Source: Sinonovacula constricta
Lineage: Eukaryota; Mollusca; Bivalvia; Cardiida; Solecurtidae
Direction: 5' to 3'
Assembly (NCBI GenBank): GCA_007844125.1
Contig: CM017567.1
Coordinates: 39,139,440-39,203,439 of the forward strand
Length of the DNA: 64,000 nt
The notes beneath the pieces were generated by a model. It did not search any database. It had not been told where the DNA came from and worked only from the letters and a program-made list of their open reading frames with translations. Position numbers and translations under genes: made by a program. How positions within the stretch are numbered: position 1 is the stretch's first letter; the number at the start of each line of letters is the position of its first letter. Shown here one piece after another: positions 1 through 13,800 of the stretch.

Positions 1-208
1 GTGTTCATTGGTGGACTAAATCTTTGTGAACATTGAAGCATAATTCCCCACTTGTCATTGTCAACAGGTATATTTATCAGAGAAGGCAACATGGCCATTT
101 AAATTTTTTGACGATGTGATTTTAAGGGTTACTCTTGGTAAAAGTTTAAAATGAATGCGTGTTATGACAATGAAGGCAGCACGATACATGAAACTTTGTG
201 ATTTTCAG

Positions 209-3187
209 GGGTTGCTCGTGGTGGGGCTGGCGATGGGTGACAGTTTATTACTACCAGCAGATGTGTGCCCCTGGGTGGAGACACAACGGGAACTACTACT
301 GCAACATTCGTAAGTGTTGTTAATACTTCTTGCTTTGCTTATTTGTCGGGCTTATCGCCCGGCTTCTGACTCTTTGTGTTATATCCCCATCGATAACTTA
401 TAGCGAGGTCTTCTCGTTGACCTGCGGTTGATCGTGGCTCTACCAAAACATTTTGTTTGGGTTCTTTATCCACATAGATAGTTGAGCACCGCTGTAATGA
501 CCATGGTAGTGTCGTTGTGGTGCATTTCTAAAATCTAAGTGCTGAAATGCGCTGTTTGTGGGTGTGAGTTAGTCTTTAGACAGATATGCCGAGACGACCT
601 CTGTCATAAATAAAGCGGTAGAGAGCCAGACAGGCTGTCTGGCGCGCGCAGGAAATATCTCGCAGATATCTCTGCTTAGTACATAGAGCAAGACTCTGCA
701 TTTCATTGACGTCGCGCCGAAGTGCGGAGTCTTCTTTGGTCACGTTTGCTGATTGCCACTGCAGAGTCATGTGACCAGGATGTTTACCGATAGGATCTAA
801 GCGGTAATCAGAAATACTGTTCATCATATTCTGCCTATGTTCATTTATACATTTATGTTTTTATTTTTTTGCCATATCTCTTTTACTGGTATAATACATA
901 CTTTTTCGTCGTCTTTGATGCTTTGCAAAAGCATCAATGTTTTTCTTATGTATATCTGAATTGCACAATAGAATCACTTAAAATTCTTGTTCAAACAGTT
1001 TACAATGTTAATATTAACATTTAAAGCATGCCTGGACACAAGGCGTCTAGTCTCCTTCGACATACATATTGGTTTCTGTACACGTACTACTACTAAACAG
1101 GCATGACGATTGACCGCGAGTAGGCACGGTCATGCAGGGTCAATCCTTCGTGTTTCCGAAATTCCGCTTTCTTATAACTCTGAACGGTGTGGCTTCTCAG
1201 TTATTTAGAGTCGGTGTCCATTTAAGCAGGATAAAGTGTGGTCTTAACAGTGTATACCTGCCATGATACCACAACCAATCAAGTGACACCGGGTGTGCCA
1301 GTCATGTCAAATCCTCACTTTTGCTTGAGCATTAGCCGGAGAAATATACCAATACCATTTTAATGACTTGCGCATGTCTCTGTCAAGGTATGAACTCTGG
1401 GCGACCCATACTCGGAGGAGATGATATGATGTAAAGTATTTTATTTATTTCTATAATTCTTTTTAAAGCCATATGCCGACCAAACTGTTTGAATCAAGGC
1501 AGATGCACCAATCCAAACGTCTGCACGTGCCCATCGACATCTACAGGTCCAATCTGCGGCTCATGTAAGTGTGTTGATGACGTCACAAATCTCAGTCGTC
1601 ACAACAGTGGTTATTATCTCATTATATTCGAATAGTTCTCAAGGGGAGATTCTAGATGAAGGTTAGAACAGAATCACTCCTGGTGAAGTCTTATGTCCCA
1701 TCAGCAGTACGTGTTCGTGTATGTGGTGCGGGATGGTGGTGGTGGGGTTGGGGTAAACGGGTTTTTTTTTTTTTGGATGTTCAAATTCAATGATTAGCAG
1801 TTAGGGGTAAGTGTATGTGGATGGGGGACTCTCTTTGGACTTTACGTTCTTTGAACAACCAAAATGAACTTAAAGTTTCATAAACCGCATCAACCATCGG
1901 TTTATTCCATAAATCAACACCTATTAAAGTCGATTTGTTAACGGTGGTAACCCACAGTTTGGACCGGACTATTTTATCAAACAGTCATATAAAATATTGT
2001 TACCTGAAAAGATTCGGCGAAATACCATTTACTGAGGACCTACATCTATGTGAGAAGTGAAGCATAAAACCCCACACACCGTTACAAACAGGAATAGATA
2101 GTTTCCATGTGATGTCATAGGCACTGATAAGAGAGTTTAAGGCCGCCATCTTTGAAGGCAAAAGCTAATGCAGGCCGAAATCTGGAAATATGTGTTGTAT
2201 TCTACTCACCACTGTTTTTCTATTTTTTCTGAATTTTAATAAATTTAACAGCTTTTATGAAGTATTTTAAATATCAAAACTATATTTTGATATTTTGAAA
2301 GGTAAAAACAAAATACAACCATAAAAAATACACTGTTCATTTTGTTTAAGGATGAGCCAATAATTTTATTTATTTCCGTGTATTAAGTCTTTGTGCATTT
2401 ATCAATTTTATAAAAATATTATATTTTAAAAATATGAATTTCAAGAGCTTTCCAATGGTGTATAGCTTATAATTTTTGGACCACAAATTAAGAAATTACA
2501 GGAAATTAAAATTTACGCTTCTATAAATTCATCTGAAAATCCCTTGAAGTTGCCATCAAAGATGGCTGCCAAGATAAAATATTTTCATTAATGTGAAAAC
2601 TATCTATTTAAGCCACGCTGCATTGTTAGCTATTTTTAAATTAAGAAAACCATGTGACTACTTACCTTTGACATCTGATAATGCCACTATCCGTATTAAT
2701 CAGCTTTGACGTCGATATCTATTTTTAGCTTTTATCGTGTCTTTTTATAGATTTGAAAATAATTTAAAGCGATATATTTCACGATTTCAACTGTCTATCA
2801 AATATGGAATGTTATGCACAGCCGGTACTATAAGCATACTGCAGTTAAGCACACAATCAGGGGTAAAATGTTGTTACGTGTATTAGATGTAAGACGGATA
2901 TCACATTAAACACATTCCCTTAGTGAGCAGATAAAGGGGAGGTCACTTACCATGACAATATTTAATATGAAGCCCTATTATGACGTTTCAGTGACCTGTT
3001 CCTACCAGAGGCCATGCTACCCCGGGGACTGTGTTGATGGTACCACGTGTTCCTGTGATGATATGTTCTCATACGTCAATTCCAGCGAGGGGTGTACAAA
3101 ATGTACGTGAGCTTATTTGTGTATCTGTGTAGTGATTTGTACAATGATGATGAGGGATGATACGAGATAATGCTTGATGACGATATT

Positions 3188-3231
<44 letters not shown>

Positions 3232-3247
3232 TACAATAGTAATATTG

Positions 3248-3285
<38 letters not shown>

Positions 3286-3348
3286 TATTATTATTATTAT
3301 TATTATTATTAATATTATTATTAGTATTATTATTATTATTATGATAAC

Positions 3349-3387
<39 letters not shown>

Positions 3388-4805
3388 AACATACAATATA
3401 TATATATATTATTTTAAATCTTTTTTTTCTTTGTCCAACAGTCAATGACCCTAGCCTCGAGCCTATTATATCCAAGAGCCTTGTGACCCTGTCGAATGTC
3501 AGGAGAGTTGACAACCTGGCCAACTTTATGTTCATCCTGGATGGTACAAACAAAACAATAGACGATGTTATCTGGATGTAAGAGTCTTTGCAGATTAATT
3601 TTTCTTATTATTTGGCCAGATTTATTCTACAACAAGCGTACGGTAGCCGTACGTTAGTCGTACGGTTGTCGTACGTCACCATAAAACTAGTGACTCATTT
3701 GGGGCAACAGAAAATCGTCGACGGTTGCCGTGGGTCGTACCCTTATTTTTTCAGTTGTAGGTGTAAACATGGAACTAAAACTTTATAGTTTTCACAATTA
3801 TGTTCACCATGGAGACTGATCAATAAAATACAATCACGGCAAGCGGAAGTAGGAAGTGGACTTGCGTTTGCCAATTGCTTACCCTAAATCTTTAAAAAAA
3901 ATCAATTTACATTGCTCTGTTTCGGATCGAAGAAGTCACTTGATTTATTTTCTATTGTACGTTATCTAACATGTAGCGAGCGAACATGTTCTTTCTGACG
4001 GTGATGAAAATACAGATTGTGTCCTTTTTTATGATGCTTCGAATTTCAAATATATACTAAACACTTTTACATCGTGCTCCAGCTTTCATACGTAAACGGT
4101 CTTTTCTTAACCTAGAACGTATACAACAGTTACAGTTAAGATTATCAGTTAAATCTGTGCAGCTGAGCAACAAAGACATACCTTCATTAAGTATATTTAA
4201 TGTTGCCTCATAAAAATCGCCTTTGTAGCAACCAGAGAACGTTTAACAACATAACGTTTGAGATGGAGTCGACATTTAACCAGCCAGAGGGCCTACCGGA
4301 CAGACCAAACTACGTGCATGATGCTAAAATGGGCATCACGCTCAGTCGTATCTACATACGCATCAGTAGCATTGCCAGAGGAGGTTTGTATATTGTGATT
4401 CCCTTGAAGATATGTATCTTGATCATCTATCATTAAGTTTGTAAATGGCTCTTTTTCGAATAATTGAAAACAATAGCGACCATCACTTTCTTTTTTGCTT
4501 AGTTTCGATTCTGGTTGCATAAACTCAATGATTTGGTTGTATTATTTCATTTTATTTCATATTTAAACAAAATTTAAATTATAATAAAAATGTTTTTTAT
4601 ATTACCATGACTTCTTTGACTAATTTAACCAAGTCATGACAAGCACACAAAGCAAAGTACATTTGTAAATAATATCTTTGCAGTGAGTATGAAATAAAAA
4701 TACCTTAATAATACAATTTAAGCAAACATATTTTAAACTAAGCGCAGAAATGTAATGGCCGCTATTTTTTCCAGTTAATCTGAATCTCCCCAACACACAC
4801 ACACA

Positions 4806-4838
<33 letters not shown>

Positions 4839-7800
4839 GAACGCACGCACGCACGCACACACACAAACACACACCAAATATCAATGTACAATGAAGTGCC
4901 AATAAAGTGATACGCTCTACGTAAATCGTTCAAGCGTAACATTACGTTATATTTACACTATAGCAGGACGTAAAGTGATAAATGCAGAATGTATATGGCG
5001 AAAATAAGTGCAGGACAGTGGTAAATAAATGTACGTGTACGAGGTAGTAAGGGTATAGCGATACACTAGCAGTAAGTGTAAAGGTGGTACACTAGCAGTA
5101 AGTGTATAGGTGGTACACTGGCAGTAAGTGTAAAGGTGGTACAATGGCAGTAAGTGAATAAGTGGTACACTGGCAGTAAGTGTATAGGTGGTACAATGGC
5201 AGTAAGTGTATAGGTGGTACAATGGCAGTAAGTGTATAGGTGGTACAATGGCAGTAAGTGAATAAGTGGTACACTGGCAGTAAGTGTATAGGTGGTACAA
5301 TGGCAGTAAGTGTATAGGTGGTACAATGGCAGTAAGTGTATAGGTGGTACACTGGCAGTAAGTGTATAGGTGGTACAATGGCAGTAAGTGAATAAGTGGG
5401 ACACTGGCAGTAAGTGTATAGGTGGTACAATGGCAGTAAGTGTATAGGTGGTACAATGGCAGTAAGTGTATAGTGGTACACTGGCAGTAAGTGTATAGGT
5501 GGTATACCAGCAGTAAGTGTAAAGGTGGTATACTGGCAGTAAGTGTATAGGGGTACACTGGCAGTACGTGTAAAGGTGGTACACTGACAGTAAGTGTATA
5601 GGTGGTACAATGGCAGTAAGTGTATAGGTGGTACAATGGCAGTAAGTTTATAGGTGGTACAATGACAGTAAGTGTATAGTGGTACACTGGCAGTAAGTGT
5701 ATAGGTGGTATACCAGCAGTAAGTGTAAAGGTGGTATACTGGCAGTAAGTGTATAGGTGGTACAATGGCAGTAAGTGTAAAGGTGGTACAATGGCAGTAA
5801 GTATATAGTGGTACACTGGCAGTAAGTGTATAGGTGGTATACTAGCAGTAAGTGTATAGGTGGTACACTAGCAGTAAGTGTATAGTGGTACACTGGCAGT
5901 AAGTGTATAGGTGGTATACCAGCAGTAAGTGTAAAGGTGGTATACTGGCAGTAAGTGTATAGTGGTACACTGGCAGTAAGTGTATAGGTGGTATACCAGC
6001 AGTAAGTGTAAAGGTGGTATACTGGCAGTAAGTGTATAGGTGGTACACTGGCAGTAAGTGTAAGGGTGGTACACTGGCAGTAAGTGTATAGGTGGTACAA
6101 TGGCAGTAAGTGTATAGGTGGTACAATGGCAGTAAGTGTATAGTAGTACACTGGCAGTAAGTGTATAGGTGGTACACTAGCAGTAAGTGTATAGGTGGTA
6201 CACTGGCAGTAAGTGTATAGGTGGTACACTGGCAGTAAGTGTATAGGTGGTAGACTGGCAGAAAGTGTATAGGTGGTAGACTGGCAGTAAGTGTATAGGT
6301 GGTAGACTGGCAGTAAGTGTATAGGTGGTAGACTGGCAGTAAGTGTATAGGTGGTACACTAACAGTAAGTGTATAGGTGGTACACTGGCAGTAAGTGAAT
6401 AGGTGGTACACATGCAGTAAGTGTATAGGTGGTACACTAGCAGTATGTGTACAAGTGGTACACTAGCAGTAAGTGTATAGTTGGTACACTAGCATTTAGT
6501 GTATAGGTGGTACACTGGCAGTAGGTGTTTATTAATAAAACAGTTTGTGTGTTTGTTTATTGGGCTTATCGTCCCACCAACAGCATTTCTGTTATATGGA
6601 GACGGTGTTCAAATGAAGCAGATATAGTGCTGTCTTCACTGTGTATAGCGTGCCGTGAACACCTGGCATGATACCACACCCAGTCACATTATCCCGACAC
6701 CGGGCCAACCAGTCGTGGAACTACCCTTATATTTGCTTGAGCGTTAGCAAGGGAGCTATACCACTACCGTTTTCAACGATTTTGGTATGTCGCGGCCCGG
6801 AATCGGTCCCGGGCCTCCCGTACCTGAAACCGACGCTCTACCGATTGCGCTGCCAAGTCCGGAGAAAGGAAATATGTTATATTCTGAAACCTTGTTGTTT
6901 TATGATGAACCCCAGCAGTTATACAATGTATATAAATGTAATGAAGACATCATCCTACTTTAAAAGTGTGAATACCATTGAAGCTGTATGAAGTGCTAAA
7001 AGTCTTCGTCCGTTGGAATGAAATACGTTATTACTGATAGAAAGTGACATTAGTCTTCATCTATTTAAAAATGAACACATAATAAATTATACCATATCTG
7101 TAATATATATTTCTATTGCATTTGTAGCTGGCAACTTTACCGAAGATAATCAACCTCGCGACCTGGCGTTAAACAGTACGTATTCGTGTAATAACGGAGA
7201 GTCACGGGAGAACCCTGCGGTGGAGAAGGCCACGTGCACCGTCATCGACGACCAGTTCAAGACGGCCATTGAACACGGAGACTGGTAGGTCATTAACATT
7301 AACAAGTTTCCCATGTCTCACCCGAGACTGACAAACCAACTGCAGAGTGGATAAGTTGATATCTTCTGTGAATTATATAATTATACTAAACGAAAGCAAT
7401 TTGTTTAGTATATTTCATTATTGCATAGGTACATATAATTTCAACAGTTCTGGGGTTATGGTTCTCTCCAGGTGTTGCTAGAATCTTTCTCAGATGAATG
7501 AACGTCATAATGATAAAAAAACAACAAACAACAACTGCAACAACAACAAACAGACGTAAAATCACAATGTCTTACTAATGTAAAATGCATAAATGTAAAA
7601 TGCCACGCGATTCAATTGACGTTAAACCTTCATATTGTCTAAGTAATGAAAAACATATTTTTTTAGTCTTATTAATGCAATCGTAATATGTCACTTTAAA
7701 CGTCAAAAAAGGAAAATAATATAAACATCTACGAAATCAAACCGCCTCATCATGACAGTAATGTTCAACGTCACGTGGTATAAGATTCGTAAAATGTCAC

Positions 7801-10800
7801 GTTAACTAGGTTACGCAACACCTTACGAGGTTTAAGAAACGTAAAACGACTTATTGTCTCTGCAACGTTAACGTTAATCAGACGCATTGAAAACAGGCAG
7901 TTCCGTGGGCAAAAGGTCATGTTTTATTAGCATTTGTTGGGAAAAGATAAAATAACCACAAAACGCATGCTAGTCACATGTTATAGATTGACATTATAAT
8001 TTTTTGATACTCGGTCTCCGTTTTGGCTATGTAAATAGAAGTTGTTCAGCTTTGTTTGTAATATTTTATAAAAACAATAGAGAAACATGCATACACGCAA
8101 AAATAATGTACAAGTGTTCAGTGTGACGGGTTTCTTAAATAGACATGCATTCTTAACGTTTGATTTCTGTCGTTTTCTTTGCAATAAATAGATAAACCCA
8201 TCATGTTTCCCCCATGAGGGGACCTTTGCTGTGAAGAATATGCTTATAAGTATGATACACTGGGGGTCATGTAAAAAGTGACAAAACGTCAGCTACTTAA
8301 AACGTCACATGGTTTAAGAATAGATAGATCCCACATCAATGAAGATCCCGTATCTTGACAGCCATCTTTGATGGCAACTTCAAGGGATTTTCAGAAGAAT
8401 TGTATAGAAGGGTAAGTTTTTGTGTGTGTAATTTCTTCATTTATGGTCCAAAAATTAAAAGCTACACACCATTGGAAAGCTCTTAAAATTCATATTTTAG
8501 AATACAATTTTTTTTTTAAATTAATAGATACAAAAAGAAATAATACAAAGAAATAAATAAAATCATTTGCTTATCCTTAAACAAAATGACCTTTTTGGGG
8601 TTGTATTTTTAACCTTTTAAACTATCAAAATAGAGTTTTGATATTTAAAATACTTCATAAAAGCTGTTAACTTTGATATAAAATTCAGTAAAATAAAAAC
8701 CTAAAAAATAAAAACACAGTGGTGAGTTTAATACAGAATATATTTCCAGATTTCAGCCTGCATTAGTTTCTGATTTCAACGATGACTGCCTTAAACTATC
8801 TTATCAGTGCCCATGACATCACATGGAAACTATCTATTGATAAACTTTTTCAGGATGACGTTGACGTTCCAGACGTTCAGTGGAGGTTACCAGAAGCTGG
8901 TGAATATTGACTATCAAAGTAGGCCCTACGCCACCAGATACTACAGGGGCTATGAGGATGTCACGCAGGTAATCATGGCATTGTAAAATCAATTTATTTA
9001 AATCATGCTAATTTGTAAAGCAATTTAAAGGTGTTATTCGTCATTTTGGACCAAAATATATTTTCTTAAATGACAATAAATTAGTGTTACCTGAACAGAT
9101 CCGGTGAAATGCTGCTTATTGATGTCCAAAATCTAGGTAACAACCCCTTGTCATTACAAACATGTTTGTATTTCCTATCTGAGCCACGCTACACAGTCAG
9201 CCATTTTTAAAATTAGAACACCACGTGACCACTTCCTTTTAAGATCACGTCATATGATCATCCGGGTTATCATCTTTGGCGTCGATATAAGTTTTAGCTT
9301 AAATCCGCATTGTGCTTGTTTATAGATTTGGAAATTAGGAACATTCAAACGATATATTTCACGATTTGTTCTGTTTGATAATTTAGGCAATAGCATTTAC
9401 AACCTTTACTTAAACTATAGTATAAGGTTATGATAAAGCTATAAACACATTCTTCAGAACATGGGTAAGATATTGTTATATGTTTAGATAACGGCAAAAT
9501 GCCAGATACCTTTAACATTTTTTCATACGACTGACTCTCTTAAAAATCTTTTAGATCGATTAATCTAGATGTCAAAGAAATATATTTTATATATTTTTAC
9601 ATTTAACATATATTAATTACATACTTCTGCAAATATACAGTGAATTTTAAGCATTTGCATTGTATAGTTTTGTAGTTTTGCTTTAAATTCAGCATGACAT
9701 GTATTCATGTTTTGACAACAACACTATGACGTAGCAAACGTTTGCTCTAGAGCACACACAATAACGTCTCACCGAATAACGTCTTTAATCTAGTCTGGTT
9801 ACCGTATTATTCGACGGAAACGGTTATTATACAGGCTAAGGCAGGGTACCAATGGTAAAATCAAATGCAATTTTCTATCTCTATTTATGGATTGACCGAT
9901 AACCACCAACCCCTTTAAATATATCATGATATTGACTGGCTGGAATTGTTCCAGCGTCCCAGCCAATGTAAATGCGTCTATTAATAGTTGAACCTGTTAC
10001 ATATTATTTCTAGGTCCGATTTAAGTTTGATTTCCGCGCCCCAACTCACTGTTCAGAGCCCAATGCGTACAATCCAATATGTCCCTCTAAGGCCACTATC
10101 CTGGACATCGGGAGTGCATTTACGAAGGTATGGCAGTGTTAAATAACATATTAATTTCGGGATCCATTGTTTTTTCAATAAACAATAATATAGCAACTGG
10201 ATCAGTTTTGATTTTATTTTTTATCGATTTAGCTATTTTGTTTGATTATAAGTCAATGTATGGACATTGATCGCATCAGGTCAGCTGTACATTGATCTCA
10301 ACATTGACCTTGACCTAAATATTTGAAAGCCGGACTAGTCCTTACACCGAAATTTCTTTTTTACTTTTGTGTCACTATCAGACCAATCAGTGTAGCGTGT
10401 ACGAGTGACGTATGCACGTGACGCGCATGCGCGCAAGCTCAGTTTGATTGTGTAGGTCGTGTTTTATCGATTTAATAACATTGCATCTCGTTACAACACG
10501 TTTGATTCTGCCAACTGTCAAGCCACGTTTAAACTTTAAAAATATCTGAGACTCACTAACTGTGCATTATATTCTTTTGATAATTTATGAAATCAGTTAT
10601 GAAGAGTTACACACTTTTTGCCGTTTTATTAGAATGCGATAACACCTCGTTGGCTCGGCTGGGTGGACGATCTCTCGGGTATATGGGAATATTATGTCGA
10701 AGTTTTCCGATTGGGTCCGAATTTTAACGGAATGTTGACCGAGCTGACGCCGATTAATCCCGAATACACTGCCCTGATATCACACAACGACAGAGCCATT

Positions 10801-13800
10801 AACTATACCAGCTATACACCTACCGAGCCGGGAATGTACAGGTAAGTAAAAGGAACTTATGCATGCTAACAGGTATCAGGTACATACTGGTGATATAGGT
10901 TACGGGTGGTTAAGACTGGAAGTGGGGAGTATCTGACGGTGGGGTGGATATGTGTGGTAAATACAGAAGTGGGGAGAAACTGATGGGAGAGGTGGTTACG
11001 ATGGTAGCGGTGGTTACGGGTGATGAAGGCTTGAAGTGGGGTGCAACAGATGGTAGAGGTGATTACGGGTTGTGAAGGTTGGACGTGTGGAGTAATTGAT
11101 GGTAGCGGTGGTTACGGGTGGTAGAGGCTGGAAGTGGGGTGCAGCTGATGGTAGCGGTGGTTACGGGTGGTAAAGGCTGGAAGTGGGGTGCAGCTGATGG
11201 TAGCGGTGGTTACGGGTTGTGAAGGTTGGAAGTGGGGTGCAGCTGATGGTAGCGGTGGTTACGGGTTGTGAAGGCTGGAAGTGGGGTGCAGCTAATGGTA
11301 GCGGTGATTACGGGTGGTAGAGGCTGGAAGTGGGGTGCAGCTGATGGTAGCGGTGGTTACGGGTGGTAAAGGCTGGAAGTGGGGTGCAGCTGATGGTAGC
11401 GGTGGTTACGGGTGGTAAAGGCTGGAAGTGGGGTGCAGCTGATGGTAGCGGTGGTTACGGGTGGTAAAGGCTGGAAGTGGGGTGCAGCTGATGGTAGCGG
11501 TGGTTACGGGTGATGAAGGCTTGAAGTGGGGTGCAACTGATGGTAGCGGTGGTTACGAGTGGTTAAGGCTGGAAGTGGGGTGCAGCTGATGGTAGCGGTG
11601 GTTACGGGTGATGAAGGCTTGAAGTGGGGTGCAGCTGATGGTAGCGGTGGTTACGGGTGATGAAGGCTTGAAGTGGGGTGCAGCTGATGGTAGCGGTGGT
11701 TACGGGTGATAAAGGCTGGAAGTGGGGTGTAACTGATGGTAGAGGTGATTACGGATTGTGAAGGTTGGACGTGTGGAGTAATTGATGGTAGCGGTGGTTA
11801 CGGGTGGTAAAGGCTGGAAGTGGGGTGCAGCTGATGGTAGCGGTGGTTACGGGTGGTAAAGGCTGGAAGTGGGGTGCAGCTAATGGTAGCGGTGGTTACG
11901 GGTGGTAAAGGCTGGAAGTGGGGTGCAGCTGATGGTAGCGGTGGTTACGGGTGGTAAAGGCTGGAAGTGGGGTGCAGCTGATGGAAGCGGTGGTTACGGG
12001 TGATGAAGGCTTGAAGTGGGGTGCAACTGATGGTAGAGGTGGTTACGGGTTGTGAAGGTTGGACGTGGGGAGTAATTGATGGTAGCGGTGGTTACGGGTG
12101 GTAAAGGCTGGAAGTGGGGTGCAGCTGATGGTAGCGGTGGTTACGGCTGGTAAAGGCTGGAAGTGGGGTGCAGCTGATGGTAACAGTGGTTACGGCTGGT
12201 AAAGGCTGGAAGTGGGGTGCAGCTAATGGTAGCGGTGGTTACGGGTGGTAAAGGCTGGAAGTGGGGTGCAACTGATGGTAGCGGTGGTTACGAGTGGTGA
12301 AGGCAGGAAGTGGGGTGCAGCTGATGGTAGCGGTGGTTACGAGTGGTGAAGGCTGGAAGTTGTGAATAACTGAGGTTAGAGGTGGTTACGGGTGGTAAAG
12401 GCTGGAAGTTGTGAATAACTGGTTAGAGGTGGTAACGGGTGGTAAAGGCTGGAATTAGGGATGTTAGAGGTGGACTAGAAAGCAGATTTTACTGACGGTA
12501 GAGTTAGTAAAGATTAAAAATGGATGGAAATTGGGAATAAATATATGGTAAAGTTAGTCCAGGGTCGCATTAGATTGAAATGCGAATTAACAGATGACAG
12601 AGTTTGTAAAAGGTCACAACGGCGGGTAATCGAAATTAACAGATGACAGAGTTTTTAAGGGTCACAATGAATGGAAATGGGAATTAACATATGGAAAAGG
12701 TGATAAAAGGTGATTGTGGATGGATATTGTTATTTACAGATGGTTGGGGTGGTACATGTACCAAGAGGTGAAGCGTGGTGGTGGATGTCGTGGTCGTTCA
12801 GAGATGACACATGAATGGTATCGGTTAAACGATGTAGTTACAGGTAGCGCAAATAAGCGTTGAGGTGATAATATAAATTGTTAATAGGTGGGAAACGGTA
12901 GCAATAGCTGGTAGGGGTGGTAGCAATAGCTGGTAGAGGTGGTAGCAATAGCTGGTAGTGGTGGTAGGAACAGCTGGTAGTGGTGCTAACGGCTGGAAAG
13001 CTAGGGAGGTAAGGTAGTTTCTTGGTACATGTAGAAGTGGTATACATATTGAGGAACGGTAGATAAAGTAACTAATGTCTGTTAGTGATTGATGTAATAA
13101 TCTCCATGGTTAATTGCTAATTACGACATTATTCTTATTTTTCCCAGTGTCCTCATGGAAACACGTGACGTAGCCAACAACTCCAGAACTTCCCGACGGT
13201 TGGTCTTGTATGATCCAATATCGAAAATCGACATCAACAAAAGCAATGAAAGTAAGCTCTATGCGGCTTCAGCCGTCGCAGAAACTGGTTACACATGGCA
13301 GACTGGCTCATCAGACGGTAAACCAAGTTGTTTTTATTATCGAGACTACGCCATTTGCATTATACATGTATTAAAATTTATTTTTAAGTGACATCTAAAT
13401 TCCATTTCTGTCATTGCTATGTATTGTTTATATCTGTTCAACATGTTTATGACAAGGAGATTTCAAGAAATGCAAATGTTAAGACGTTCAAAACTTGTTT
13501 GAAAACCAGGGGCTAATTGTATAAACAGTGGCTAAATTTTAACCAATGGTTAAAGTTTGGTTACCTAATATATTTTGGTTAACCTGCTGCTTAGCTATTG
13601 TATAAATGTTTTCGTTAATTTAATCTGTTTCAATTTAAACCATTTTGATTAACTTTAACCATTCTCCAAGTGGTCTGTAAAAATTATAATCAAAAATAAA
13701 AATGGCCGGTTATTTAGCAGAACCAACTAGAATGTTGCATTGTGGGATACTTTGGTTAATTTAACTTTTGGTAAAAAATTTAACAGTTTGATTAAGTAAC

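Larger units (their letters stand above)
209..3577 (+). other. Gene 1 exons for N-terminal Cys-rich and EGF-like modules
   Basis: Exons 209-309, 1469-1564, 2992-3102 and 3442-3577. The first encodes an aromatic Cys-rich stretch ([13 protein letters not shown]). The second is EGF-like, with spacing [14 protein letters not shown] and a final C before GS. The third is another six-Cys module ([13 protein letters not shown], then CSC and EGC). The fourth begins NDPSLEP and has no Cys. Each exon matches an exon of gene 2 in length (101, 96, 111, 136 nt) and phase; the fourth is identical at 35 of 44 residues. Phase 1-1 boundaries around the EGF-like exons fit exon shuffling. EGF-like modules in receptors are usually extracellular and disulfide-bonded; no ligand can be inferred. 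Confidence 0.82.

Noticed and set aside
3076..3553. Three ORFs of 92-146 aa on both strands
   Set aside because: They translate triplet microsatellites (poly-I, poly-H, poly-T) in a gene 1 intron.
4953..6437. Several minus-strand ORFs up to 287 aa with a [13 protein letters not shown] repeat
   Set aside because: They are translations of the 26-bp minisatellite, read in shifting frames; no start or splice context and the host intron is on the other strand.
5060..6530. CRISPR-like array
   Set aside because: There are no spacers; units are contiguous and the context is a metazoan intron.
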